Shown here: positions 9,805 through 16,944 of the stretch, piece after piece
How positions within the stretch are numbered: position 1 is the first letter of the stretch
Layout: every line of letters starts with the position of its first letter
The notes under the pieces: generated by a model
What the model saw: only the letters and a program-made list of their open reading frames with translations
What the model was told of the DNA's origin: nothing
Database searches by the model: none
Assembly: GCA_020692565.1 (NCBI GenBank)
Contig: JAIMKJ010000018.1
Coordinates: 26,997 to 65,787, forward strand
Direction: 5' to 3'
From: Thermomonas sp.
Lineage (GTDB): Bacteria > Pseudomonadota > Gammaproteobacteria > Xanthomonadales > Xanthomonadaceae
Length of the DNA: 38,791 nucleotides
Translations under genes and position numbers: made by a program

Positions 9805-9824
9805 GAGCGGCTTCAGCCGCGAGC
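9801..9824 (+). repeat. REP-like element overlapping the macroglobulin stop codon
   Basis: The sequence GTAGGAGCGGCTTCAGCCGC continues with GAGC. It has a GTAGGAG head and a small palindrome (gcggc-ttca-gccgc), the typical form of REP elements in Xanthomonadaceae and Pseudomonas. The TAG stop of the preceding gene is bases 2-4 of the element. Confidence 0.75.
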
Positions 9825-9835
9825 TCTTGGCTGTT

Positions 9836-9897
9836 CCATCCCTTCCTGCAGCGCCGGGAGGGATGGCCCGAAAACCGGCCCCGGACGCCATCCGGGG
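9836..9897 (+). repeat. Two hairpins between the macroglobulin gene and pbpC
   Basis: An 8-bp inverted repeat (ccatccct 9836-9843 / agggatgg 9859-9866) is followed by a 7-bp stem (ccccgga 9879-9885 / tccgggg 9891-9897). Neither has a T-tract. They may be the remainder of a longer composite intergenic repeat that begins with the REP unit at 9801. Confidence 0.45.
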
Positions 9898-9965
9898 CTG
9901 GGTGAGGAGCAACACCCGCCGCAGCACAACTTCCCCGCGACACGACGAACCCCGATCGCGCATCC

Positions 9966-12347
9966 ATGTCGCATTCCTCGCCGCCCCCCGCACGCGCCCG
10001 TATCCGCCGCCTGCTGCCCTGGCTCCGCTGGGGCACCGTCGCACTGTTGTCCTCGCTGCTGCTGCTTGATCTGATCTTCCCGCCGCAATTGCCGAAGGCC
10101 CGCGACACCAGCACATTGGTCGTCGCGCGCGACGGCACGCCGCTGCGTGCGTTCGCCGATGCCGACGGCGTCTGGCGCTATCCCGCGACGCCCGAAACCG
10201 TGTCGCCGCTGTACCTGGATGCATTGCTCAATTACGAAGACCGCTGGTTCTGGCGGCATCCCGGTGTGAATCCGGTGGCGCTGCTGCGCGCGGGTCGGCA
10301 GATGCTGGGCAGCGGCGAGGTGGTGTCCGGCGGTTCCACGCTGACGATGCAGGTCGCGCGCATTCTCGATTCGAAACGCACGCGGCATACGCGTACGCCG
10401 TTCCGCAAACTCCGCCAGATCCTGCGCGCGATCCAGCTCGAAGCGCATCTGTCGAAGCGCGAGATCCTGATCCTCTATCTCGAACGCGCGCCGTTCGGCG
10501 GCACCATCGAAGGCGTCGAGGCCGCGAGCTGGGCCTATCTCGGCAAGCCCGCTTCGCGGCTGTCGAAAGCGGAGGCCGCGCTGCTGGCGGTGCTGCCGCA
10601 GTCGCCGAGCCGGCGTCGCCCGGATCGTCACCCGGAAGCGGCGCAGGTCGCGCGCGACAAGGTACTGGACCGCATGGCCACGCTGGGCGTGTGGAGCAGG
10701 GCGGAGGTGGACGATGCGCGGATCGAGTCCGTGGTCTCGCGCCAGTTGCAGTCGCCGCTCAGCGCGGCGCTGTTGGCCCAGCGCCTGCGCGTGGCGCATC
10801 CGAAAGCCGAGCGAATCACGTCGACCATCGATGCGAACCTGCAACGCACGCTCGAAGAACGCGTGACGTCCTATTTCTCGAATCTGCCGGAACGCACGTC
10901 CGCGGCCCTGCTGGTTATCGACAACGACACGATGGAGGCGCGCGCCTACGTCGGCTCGCTGCGTTTCGGCGACAAGGAACGGCTCGGTCACGTGGACATG
11001 GTGCAGGCGTGGCGTTCGCCGGGTTCCACGCTCAAGCCGTTCCTGTACGGCATGGCCATCGACGACGGCATGATCCATTCCGAAAGTCTGCTGGTGGACG
11101 CGCCGCAGAGTTTCGGCGATTACCGCCCAGGCAATTTCGGCGCGTCGTTCAATGGTCCGGTCAGCGCGGCCCACGCGCTGCGTTTGTCGCTGAATGTGCC
11201 GGCGGTCGATCTGCTCGATCGGATCGGTCCGCACCGCTTCGCTGCGCGCATCGATCATGCCGGCATCGCGCTGAAATTTCCGCAGGGCTCGAAACCGAAC
11301 CTCGCGTTGATTCTCGGCGGCACCGGCGCGAGGCTGGAGGATCTGGTCGGCGCGCACGCCGCATTCAACCGCAACGGTATCGCCGGGCGCGTGCGCTACA
11401 CGCCCGGCGATCCGAAGATCGATCGGCGCGTGCTGTCGCCCGGGGCGGCATGGATCGTGCGCGAGATCCTCGAATCGAATCCACGACCCGGCGAACTGGA
11501 GCAATACGATCGCGGCTCGCGCCCGCGCGTGGCCTGGAAGACCGGCACCAGCTACGGGTTCCGCGATGCCTGGGCGGTGGGCGGCACGCGGCGATACACC
11601 GTCGGTGTGTGGGTCGGTCGCCCCGACGGCACGCCGCTGCCCGGGCAGTACGGCGCACTCACGGCCTTGCCGCTGCTGTTCGAAGTGGTGGATTCATTGC
11701 CCGCCGGCACCCGCGACGCGTCGCCGTCGCGGGTGCCGGCGACCGTCGCCGAAATCGACATCTGCTGGCCGCTGGGCATCGCTGCCGACAGCGTGCCGGC
11801 AGCGCTCTGCCAGCGCAGGATGAAAGCGTGGACGCTCGACGGCGCGGTGCCGCCGACGTTCGCGGAACGCGGCGCGCGCCTATGGCATGCGGGACGCGAG
11901 CGGTTCGAGATCGATGCCGACAGCGGCGAACGCATCTCTGCGGTGTGCTCGTTGCCGCATCGCGCGGAGACGGTGGAAATCGCGCGCTGGCCGGCGCTTG
12001 CATCGCCGTGGCTGTCTGCCGAAACGCGTCGTGCATCGACGCTGCCGCGGCTTGCCGACGATTGCATGGCCGACGGACGCGACGCCAGCGAAGAATTGCG
12101 GATCGAAGGTCTCAACGACGGCGCGACGCTGGTGCGCGCACCGGGCAGCGAGCATGCCGTGCGTCTGTCGCTGCGCGCGCTGGGCACCGATCGCGACGTG
12201 CAGTGGCTGCTCGACGGTCGCTGGATCGCGGAAACCGAAGGCCGCCAATCGTTGATCCGCGACTTCGGCGACCCCGGCGAACACACGCTGACGGCGCTGG
12301 CCGACAGCGGAGCGTGGACACAACTCGAATTCCGCGTATTGGAATGA
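9966..12347 (+). CDS. pbpC: Penicillin-binding protein 1C
   Basis: This bifunctional peptidoglycan synthase is anchored in the inner membrane with its domains in the periplasm. It has 793 residues: a cytoplasmic Arg-rich start, one membrane segment at about 22-40, a GT51 glycosyltransferase domain with catalytic Glu91 in NYEDRWFW and the GGSTLTMQ block, a transpeptidase domain with Ser354-Thr-Leu-Lys357, SLN and KTGT (from Lys525), and a C-terminal beta domain of the PBP1C type (BiPBP_C) over the last 90 residues. The GT motif reads YLERAPFGG, with Glu173 where the family usually has Asn. It follows the macroglobulin gene, a pairing known from many proteobacteria. No clear ribosome-binding site precedes the ATG; the start is the one that gives the expected short cytoplasmic tail. 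Confidence 0.95.
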   Translation: MSHSSPPPARARIRRLLPWLRWGTVALLSSLLLLDLIFPPQLPKARDTSTLVVARDGTPLRAFADADGVWRYPATPETVSPLYLDALLNYEDRWFWRHPGVNPVALLRAGRQMLGSGEVVSGGSTLTMQVARILDSKRTRHTRTPFRKLRQILRAIQLEAHLSKREILILYLERAPFGGTIEGVEAASWAYLGKPASRLSKAEAALLAVLPQSPSRRRPDRHPEAAQVARDKVLDRMATLGVWSRAEVDDARIESVVSRQLQSPLSAALLAQRLRVAHPKAERITSTIDANLQRTLEERVTSYFSNLPERTSAALLVIDNDTMEARAYVGSLRFGDKERLGHVDMVQAWRSPGSTLKPFLYGMAIDDGMIHSESLLVDAPQSFGDYRPGNFGASFNGPVSAAHALRLSLNVPAVDLLDRIGPHRFAARIDHAGIALKFPQGSKPNLALILGGTGARLEDLVGAHAAFNRNGIAGRVRYTPGDPKIDRRVLSPGAAWIVREILESNPRPGELEQYDRGSRPRVAWKTGTSYGFRDAWAVGGTRRYTVGVWVGRPDGTPLPGQYGALTALPLLFEVVDSLPAGTRDASPSRVPATVAEIDICWPLGIAADSVPAALCQRRMKAWTLDGAVPPTFAERGARLWHAGRERFEIDADSGERISAVCSLPHRAETVEIARWPALASPWLSAETRRASTLPRLADDCMADGRDASEELRIEGLNDGATLVRAPGSEHAVRLSLRALGTDRDVQWLLDGRWIAETEGRQSLIRDFGDPGEHTLTALADSGAWTQLEFRVLE

Positions 12348-12355
12348 TCGGATGT

Positions 12356-12439
12356 TTGCAGGAGGGCTTTCAGGCCCGATCTCTCGCTTGCAATATCCAA
12401 TTGCCTCGGGAAAGATCGGACCTGAAGGCCCTCCTACAA
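12356..12439. repeat. Inverted pair of REP-like units (REPIN-like)
   Basis: Two 27-base units face each other: 12356-12382 (ttgcaggagggctttcaggc, then ccgatct) and the reverse complement of 12413-12439, differing at three positions. The spacer is 30 bases. Each unit also holds a small internal palindrome. The arrangement matches REPINs, which are spread by RAYT transposases. It lies between the convergent pbpC and peroxiredoxin genes, where the 84-base structure could end both transcripts. Confidence 0.8.
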
Positions 12440-12445
12440 GGGATA

Positions 12446-12471
12446 GGCAGCGGCCTGAAGGCCGCTCTATC
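12446..12471 (-). repeat. Single REP-like unit
   Basis: A third unit of the same family lies just beyond the pair. Its palindrome is agcggcctgaaggccgct (12449-12466). Read on the minus strand it begins GATAGAGCGGCCTTCAGG, similar to the other copies. Confidence 0.7.
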
Positions 12472-12500
12472 GGAACCGCGATGATCTCGTTGTCGTTCTA

Positions 12501-12977
12501 TTACACCAGCGTCAGCATGTGCTCAGCCGACGACACCCGGAATTCGCCCGGCGCTTCGACTTCCAACTGCTTCACCACGCCGTTCTCGGCATACAGCGCG
12601 AAACGCTTGCCGCGGATGCCCATACCGTAGGCGCTCGCATCCATTTCGAGGCCCAGGGCCTTGGCGAAATCGGCGTTGCCGTCGGCGAGGATTTCCATGT
12701 CGGCCGGCGCGTTCTGACTGGCCGCCCATGCCTTCATCACGAACGGATCGTTGACCGACATGCAGACCACGCCGATGCCTTTGTCGCGGAACGCATCGAA
12801 GTGCTCGATGAAACCCGGCAGGTGCTTCTCCGAGCATGTCGGCGTGAAAGCGCCGGGGACCGAAAACAACACCAGCTTCTTGCCTTCGAAAAACGCGATG
12901 GTGTCGACGGTTTCGATGCCCTCGTTGATGTGCTTGATATTGACCTCGGGAATACGGTCGCCGATCTGGATGGTCAT
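12501..12977 (-). CDS. Peroxiredoxin, Prx5 type
   Basis: This 158-residue thiol peroxidase probably reduces hydrogen peroxide and alkyl hydroperoxides in the cytosol with glutathione, glutaredoxin or thioredoxin as donor. The peroxidatic cysteine is Cys48 in PGAFTPTCSEKHLPG, the signature of the Prx5/AhpE-related group. A second cysteine, Cys71 (VVCMSVND), lies on the next strand. No C-terminal resolving cysteine or glutaredoxin domain is present. The start at 12977 is preceded by AGGAG at good distance; 47 further in-frame codons upstream have no such site and run into the hsp20 promoter region. The gene diverges from hsp20 and converges on pbpC. A TACACT box at 13011-13016 (minus strand) could be its -10. 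Confidence 0.92.
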   Translation of the reverse strand: MTIQIGDRIPEVNIKHINEGIETVDTIAFFEGKKLVLFSVPGAFTPTCSEKHLPGFIEHFDAFRDKGIGVVCMSVNDPFVMKAWAASQNAPADMEILADGNADFAKALGLEMDASAYGMGIRGKRFALYAENGVVKQLEVEAPGEFRVSSAEHMLTLV

Positions 12978-13049
12978 GTGTCGCTCCTGTGCGCTCGGGG
13001 GGAAGCCGACAGTGTAGTAAAACGAATCCTGAATGTGCGTATGACGGCT

Positions 13050-13077
13050 CTTGAAAGCCGGGTCGCAGCGCCTATTT
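13050..13077 (+). promoter_or_regulatory. Sigma-32 (heat-shock) promoter of hsp20
   Basis: CTTGAAA (13050-13056), 14 bases, then CCTATTT (13071-13077) matches the RpoH consensus CTTGAAA-N13-15-CCCATnT almost completely. The expected start is near 13084. A GC-rich hairpin (ggcggcg / cgccgcc, 13087-13103) opens the short leader, upstream of the GGAGA site at 13110-13114. Confidence 0.75.
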
Positions 13078-13120
13078 CCCGTGCATGGCGGCGCGTCGCC
13101 GCCTTCAACGGAGATCACAC

Positions 13121-13588
13121 ATGAGCCTCATGCGCTACTCGCAGGCGTGGCCGGCGCAGGCCCGCATCCATGACGACCTGAAACAGGTTTTCGATCGTTT
13201 CCTCAACAATGCCGACAGCCCCGACGAGTCGTCCGTCGTGACCAGCCAGTGGGTGCCGCGCGTCGATATCAAGGAAGAAGCGGACCGTTTCGTGATCCTT
13301 GCGGACCTCCCGGGCATCGATCCGCAGAACGTCGAAGTCCTGATGGACAAAGGCATTCTCAGCATCAAGGGCGAACGCACGAACGAGGCAGGCGAACAGA
13401 CCGACCGCTTCTCTCGCATCGAGCGCCGCTACGGCAGTTTCCATCGTCGCTTCGCGTTGCCCGATACCGCGGATGCCGAGGGCATCGTCGCCAGCGGACA
13501 CAATGGCGTACTCGAGATCGTCATTCCGAAACGCCCGCAATCCACGCCACGCCGCATCCAGGTGGGCGCCGTGGCCGCCAAGACCTGA
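13121..13588 (+). CDS. Small heat-shock protein, Hsp20/alpha-crystallin family
   Basis: This ATP-independent holdase binds unfolding proteins in large oligomers in the cytosol. Its 155 residues comprise an N-terminal arm (1-43), an alpha-crystallin domain opening with WVPRVDIKEE and closing with the A-x-x-x-G-V-L type strand SGHNGVLEIVIPK, and a short basic C-terminal extension. The ATG at 13121 has GGAGA six bases upstream; a longer in-frame start at 13085 lies before that site and is rejected. The heat-shock promoter upstream and the CbpA co-chaperone gene downstream indicate a stress-induced chaperone pair that would hand clients to DnaK. Confidence 0.94.
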   Translation: MSLMRYSQAWPAQARIHDDLKQVFDRFLNNADSPDESSVVTSQWVPRVDIKEEADRFVILADLPGIDPQNVEVLMDKGILSIKGERTNEAGEQTDRFSRIERRYGSFHRRFALPDTADAEGIVASGHNGVLEIVIPKRPQSTPRRIQVGAVAAKT

Positions 13589-13613
13589 CGCTCTTCAACG
13601 TCTGATGGAGATC

Positions 13614-13646
13614 GCGCACGGCCTGCGGCGTTCGCAGGCCGTGCGT
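13614..13646 (+). terminator. Long GC-rich hairpin between hsp20 and cbpA
   Basis: A 13-bp perfect stem (cgcacggcctgcg / cgcaggccgtgcg) with a gcgtt loop stands 26 bases after the hsp20 stop. No T-tract follows, so it may be a weak terminator or a 3' end stabiliser that sets the hsp20:cbpA ratio. Confidence 0.5.
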
Positions 13647-13710
13647 CATGCCGGGCATCTTCTTCGCACCGCGCATCCGCTTCGGATACATCACGACGTA
13701 ATGACTTCGT

Positions 13711-13716
13711 TATAGT
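13711..13716 (+). promoter_or_regulatory. Candidate -10 box for cbpA
   Basis: TATAGT lies 35 bases before the cbpA start. The sequence 17 bases upstream (ACATCA) is a poor -35. Confidence 0.35.
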
Positions 13717-13751
13717 GGATCGTATCGTCACGACATTCGCGGAACCGCAAC

Positions 13752-14657
13752 ATGCGTTTCAAGGACTACTACGACACGCTCGGCGTCGAGCCCGGCGCCG
13801 GCGAGGCCGAAATCAAGACGGCTTACCGTCGGCTCGCGCGCAAATATCACCCGGATGTCAGCAAGGAGCCGGGCGCGGAAGACAAGTTCAAGGCCGTCAA
13901 CGAGGCCTATGAAGCGTTGCGCGATCCGGAAAAGCGCGCGGCTTACGATCAGCTGCGCGCGCGCGGTTATCGCCCGGGCGATGAAGTCCAGCCGCCGCCC
14001 GGCGGTTTCGGCGGTGGGCCCGGTGGCGCCGATTTCGAGGAGTTCTTCGCCGGGGGCGGCAACGGCGGTTTCAGCGATTTCTTCCAGGAACTCTTCGGCC
14101 GCCGACGCAGCGGTTTCAGCGGCGGACCCGGCGGTGCGGGTCCGCATGCGCGCAGCGGGCCGACCCGGGCCAAGTGCGCCGTGCCGCTGGAGACGATCTA
14201 TCGCGGCGATGCGCTGCGGGTGTCGGTGGCGGGCAAATCGCTGGAGGTGCGGATCCCGAAAGGCATCCGCCCCGGTCAGGCGATCCGGCTTGCGGGTCAG
14301 GCGCCCGGAGGCGGCGACCTGTTGCTGGAAGTGGAATATGCCGCCCACCCGCAGTTCGAAGTGGATGGGCGCAATGTGATTCATGTGTTGCCGGTGGCGC
14401 CGTGGGAAGCGGCACTGGGGGCATCGATCAGCGTGCCGACGCTCGGTGGCGCGGTCGAGTTGAAGATCCCGGCGGACTCGGAAGGCGGCCGAAAACTGCG
14501 GCTGCGCGGTCGCGGTCTGCCCGGTACGGGCGCGGTTCCAGCGGGCGATCAGATCGTCGAGCTGGAGGTGTTGGCGCCGAAGGCGAATACCGACGAAGAG
14601 CGCGATGCCTACCGGCAGATGCGCGATGTATTCGGAGACGATTGGCGTCGGGCGTGA
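13752..14657 (+). CDS. cbpA: DnaJ-type co-chaperone, CbpA-like
   Basis: This J-domain protein stimulates DnaK ATPase and delivers clients to it. Of 301 residues, 1-70 form the J domain with HPD at 33-35. A long Gly/Phe-rich linker follows at about 84-135 (GGFGGGPGG, FFQELFG). Two beta-sandwich substrate-binding domains and a short dimerisation tail complete it. The zinc finger of DnaJ is missing, which makes it a type II protein of the CbpA group, not DnaJ itself. CbpA of E. coli also binds curved DNA; that cannot be judged here. It stands downstream of hsp20 on the same strand, 163 bases away, with a hairpin and a possible own promoter between. The gene converges on the pilH-like gene. Confidence 0.92.
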   Translation: MRFKDYYDTLGVEPGAGEAEIKTAYRRLARKYHPDVSKEPGAEDKFKAVNEAYEALRDPEKRAAYDQLRARGYRPGDEVQPPPGGFGGGPGGADFEEFFAGGGNGGFSDFFQELFGRRRSGFSGGPGGAGPHARSGPTRAKCAVPLETIYRGDALRVSVAGKSLEVRIPKGIRPGQAIRLAGQAPGGGDLLLEVEYAAHPQFEVDGRNVIHVLPVAPWEAALGASISVPTLGGAVELKIPADSEGGRKLRLRGRGLPGTGAVPAGDQIVELEVLAPKANTDEERDAYRQMRDVFGDDWRRA

Positions 14658-14672
14658 TCGCGCAAGGTCTCG

Positions 14673-14693
14673 GGGCCGCCGCGTCAGCGGCCC
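14673..14693. terminator. Hairpin between convergent cbpA and pilH-like genes
   Basis: A 7-bp stem gggccgc / gcggccc with a seven-base loop occupies half of the 42-base gap between two convergent genes. There is no T-tract on either side; a bidirectional terminator role is inferred from position. Confidence 0.45.
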
Positions 14694-14699
14694 TGGCGA

Positions 14700-15071
14700 C
14701 TAGCCGAGGCCAGTGACGTACTTGGTGATGGTGTCCGACAGCTCGATTTCGCTGAAAGGCTTGGTTAGGTAGGCCTTGGCGCCTTGGCGCATGCCCCACA
14801 TGCGGTCGGTGTCCTGGTCTTTCGTGGTCACCAGCACGATCGGGATGTGCTTGGTGGTCGGCTCGCGGCAGATGGTGCGGGTGGCCTGGAACCCGTTCAG
14901 GTTCGGCATTACCACGTCCATCAGGATCAGGTCGGGGATCTCGCGCTTGGCGACTTCCACGCCGGCGGCACCGTCTTCGGCGGTCAGGGCTTCATGCCCG
15001 AGTTTTTCGACGATGCGGCGAATACCCATCAACTGCGATGGAGAATCGTCGACGATCAGGATGCGTGCCAT
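14700..15071 (-). CDS. pilH: Single-domain response regulator, PilH-like
   Basis: This 123-residue stand-alone receiver is phosphorylated on Asp52 (LMDVVMP); Asp8/Asp9, Thr83 and Lys104 (LTKP) complete the active site. No output domain is present. The sequence closely resembles PilH of the Chp/Pil system of Pseudomonas aeruginosa, especially MARILIVDDSP at the start, GFQATR after the phosphorylation site, and VTTKDQ followed by RQGAK. It would therefore work as a phosphate sink or signal carrier in twitching motility, but no other pil or chp genes are nearby and another CheY-like role is possible. The start has GGGGGT upstream. A TACACT box at 15096-15101 on the minus strand may be the -10. 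About 150 bases with no gene separate it from the next gene. Confidence 0.85.
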   Translation of the reverse strand: MARILIVDDSPSQLMGIRRIVEKLGHEALTAEDGAAGVEVAKREIPDLILMDVVMPNLNGFQATRTICREPTTKHIPIVLVTTKDQDTDRMWGMRQGAKAYLTKPFSEIELSDTITKYVTGLG

Positions 15072-15219
15072 GTGGACCCCCAGAAAATTGCCGCCAGTGT
15101 AGTCGTCCGGATCGCCACCCGGAAGCGGGGCGACGCCATTTGTTGATGCAATGCACAAGCTACGGGCTCTTCGGGCCCCGGATACTGGCTGGAAGGCAGC
15201 CGATGGGGGGATCCCGTGA

Positions 15220-16206
15220 TCAGTCCAGACGGACCAGCGTCCGTCCGAACGAGCCCCCCGCCAGCATGCCGGCGAACACACCCGGAAGCTCGGCCAAGGT
15301 CGCCTCTCGGGTGCAGATCGCGTCCAGATGGAGGGGTTTCCAGTCCGCGGCGAGACGTGTCCACACTTCATCACGGATATCGCGGGCGGTGCCGGCCGAG
15401 GCCACGCCCAGCAGCGAGACGCCGCGAATGATGAACGGCATGACCGTGGTCGGCAGGTCCGCCGATGCGGCGAGACCGGCGCTGGCGACGTTGCCGTAAG
15501 GGCGGGTGCGGGCGAGCAGGCTGGCCAGCATCGTCCCACCGACGTTGTCCAGGCCGCCGCCGAAGCGCGCGGCTTCCATGGCTTTCGCTTCGGCCAGCGC
15601 ATCGCGGCCCAGCACCTGGGCGGCGCCGAGCGTCCTGAGGTAGTCGGCGTGCTCGGGTTTGCCGCTGATCGCGTGTACCTCGTAACCGGCGCGGCTGAAA
15701 ATGTCCACGGCCAGAGAGCCGACGCCGCCTGTCGCACCGGTCACCGCCAGCGGGCCCAGCGCGGGCGTCTGCCGGTTGTCTTCCATCCGCAGCAGCGCCA
15801 GCGCGGCGGTAAAGCCGGCGGTGCCGATGATCATGCTCTCGCGCAGGCTCAGCCCGGCGGGTAGCCGAATCGCCCACTTTGCCTCGATCCGCGCGTACTG
15901 GGCGTAGCCGCCGTCGCGGGTCTCGCTGAGCCCGCTGCCGGTCACCAGAACCGCATCGCCCTCCTTGAATGCCGGGTCGGTCGACGACACCACGTGCCCG
16001 GCGACGTCGATGCCGCCGACCAGCGGAAAGAAGCGCAGGATCTTGCCCTCGCCGGTCCCCGCGAGGGCGTCCTTGTAGTTCACCGACGAGTACGCGGTCT
16101 TGATCACGATCTCGCCGGGCGCGAGATCGTCGATCGACATGTCTTCGAGACCGCTGCGGTAGCCGGCGCTGTCGTTGCGGATGCGGAAGGCCTGGAAGCT
16201 GTTCAT
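15220..16206 (-). CDS. acuI: Quinone oxidoreductase-like protein, YhdH/AcuI family (acrylyl-CoA reductase)
   Basis: This 328-residue medium-chain reductase probably reduces acryloyl-CoA to propionyl-CoA with NADPH in the cytosol, which detoxifies a reactive intermediate. The family signature SSVNYKDALAGTG lies near residue 40, followed by GGIDVAGHVV. The nucleotide-binding fold is marked by TGATGGVGSLAVD. No zinc ligands of alcohol dehydrogenases are present, as expected. The start at 16206 gives the usual MNSFQAFRI N-terminus; a longer in-frame extension of 57 codons runs through the spacer up to the LOG gene and is rejected. It lies 73 bases downstream of the LOG-family gene on the same strand and may be cotranscribed with it. 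The substrate is inferred from the family. Confidence 0.9.
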   Translation of the reverse strand: MNSFQAFRIRNDSAGYRSGLEDMSIDDLAPGEIVIKTAYSSVNYKDALAGTGEGKILRFFPLVGGIDVAGHVVSSTDPAFKEGDAVLVTGSGLSETRDGGYAQYARIEAKWAIRLPAGLSLRESMIIGTAGFTAALALLRMEDNRQTPALGPLAVTGATGGVGSLAVDIFSRAGYEVHAISGKPEHADYLRTLGAAQVLGRDALAEAKAMEAARFGGGLDNVGGTMLASLLARTRPYGNVASAGLAASADLPTTVMPFIIRGVSLLGVASAGTARDIRDEVWTRLAADWKPLHLDAICTREATLAELPGVFAGMLAGGSFGRTLVRLD

Positions 16207-16279
16207 TGTGATGTCCGGCAATGTGGCGGGCGGAAAGGCTTGAGGTCGTGATTCGAGCCGAGCAGCGCTGGCTGCGGAA

Positions 16280-16873
16280 TTACCGCAACTCCCGCCGCTT
16301 CTTCTCATCCAGCCACTTGTCCGCCTGCGCGGGAACATAGCCGTGCATCCAGGCGAACAGGGTGTCGATGTCCTCACCGTGCCACAGGTCGTGGCGCTGT
16401 TCGGCGTGGAGGAAGCGTTCTTCGACCATGCGGTCGATCATGCCGATCAGCGGCGCGTAGAAGCCGTCGACATCGAGGAAGGCGCAGGGTTTCTGGCCGA
16501 GGCCGAGCTGGCGCCAGGTCAGCATCTCGAACATTTCGTCCAGCGTGCCGAAGCCGCCGGGCAGGGCGACGAAGGCGTCGGCGAGGTCGAACATCCGCGC
16601 TTTGCGTTCGTGCATGTTCGCGACCACTTCCAGGCGCGTCACGCCCTTGTGCGCGACTTCCCACTGCACCAGTTGTTCGGGGATCACGCCGACCACTTCG
16701 CCGCCATGCGCGAGCACGGCATCGGCGACGATGCCCATCAGGCCGACGTTGCCGCCGCCGTAGATCAGTTGCAGGCCTTCGGCCGCGATGCGCGCGCCCA
16801 GCGCTTGGGCGCGTCCGGCGTAGACGGGTTTATTGCCGGCGTTGGAGCCGCAGTAGACGCAGATCGATTTCAT
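16280..16873 (-). CDS. LOG family protein (TIGR00730), cytokinin riboside 5'-monophosphate phosphoribohydrolase type
   Basis: This 197-residue Rossmann-like protein belongs to the group once annotated as lysine decarboxylase. The hallmark motif PGGFGTLDE is at 105-113 and the glycine-rich loop YGGGNVGLMG is at 38-47. Members cleave the N-glycosidic bond of AMP-type nucleotides, in some species releasing cytokinins; which nucleotide is used here is unknown. It starts MKSICVYCGSNAG, the standard N-terminus. The lpdA terminator lies just upstream, so the gene is probably transcribed separately from the sucAB-lpd operon and together with the acuI-like gene downstream. Confidence 0.92.
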   Translation of the reverse strand: MKSICVYCGSNAGNKPVYAGRAQALGARIAAEGLQLIYGGGNVGLMGIVADAVLAHGGEVVGVIPEQLVQWEVAHKGVTRLEVVANMHERKARMFDLADAFVALPGGFGTLDEMFEMLTWRQLGLGQKPCAFLDVDGFYAPLIGMIDRMVEERFLHAEQRHDLWHGEDIDTLFAWMHGYVPAQADKWLDEKKRRELR

Positions 16874-16895
16874 GGAATGTTCCGGAGATGGTGCG

Positions 16896-16927
16896 AAAAA
16901 GCAGAACGGCGCACCGAGGTGCGCCGT
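16896..16927 (-). terminator. Rho-independent terminator of lpdA
   Basis: On the minus strand a 9-10-bp stem (acggcgcac / gtgcgccgt) with a tiny loop is followed by gttctg-like bases shared with the stem end and then CTTTTTC. It starts 18 bases after the lpdA stop and closes the sucA-sucB-lpdA operon. Confidence 0.75.
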
Positions 16928-16944
16928 CCGTGTGTGCCGGCCGA

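Noticed and set aside
4825..10224. A very long open frame (about 1800 codons) antisense to the macroglobulin gene, and similar long antisense frames over gyrA, pbpC and sucA.
   Set aside because: High GC with strong third-position bias leaves the opposite strand open by chance. The translations are rich in His, Arg and Ala without domain features, while the sense genes have clear family motifs.
12978..13118. N-terminal extension of the peroxiredoxin by 47 codons.
   Set aside because: The extension lacks a ribosome-binding site, overlaps the divergent hsp20 promoter and does not resemble the family; AGGAG marks the internal ATG at 12977.
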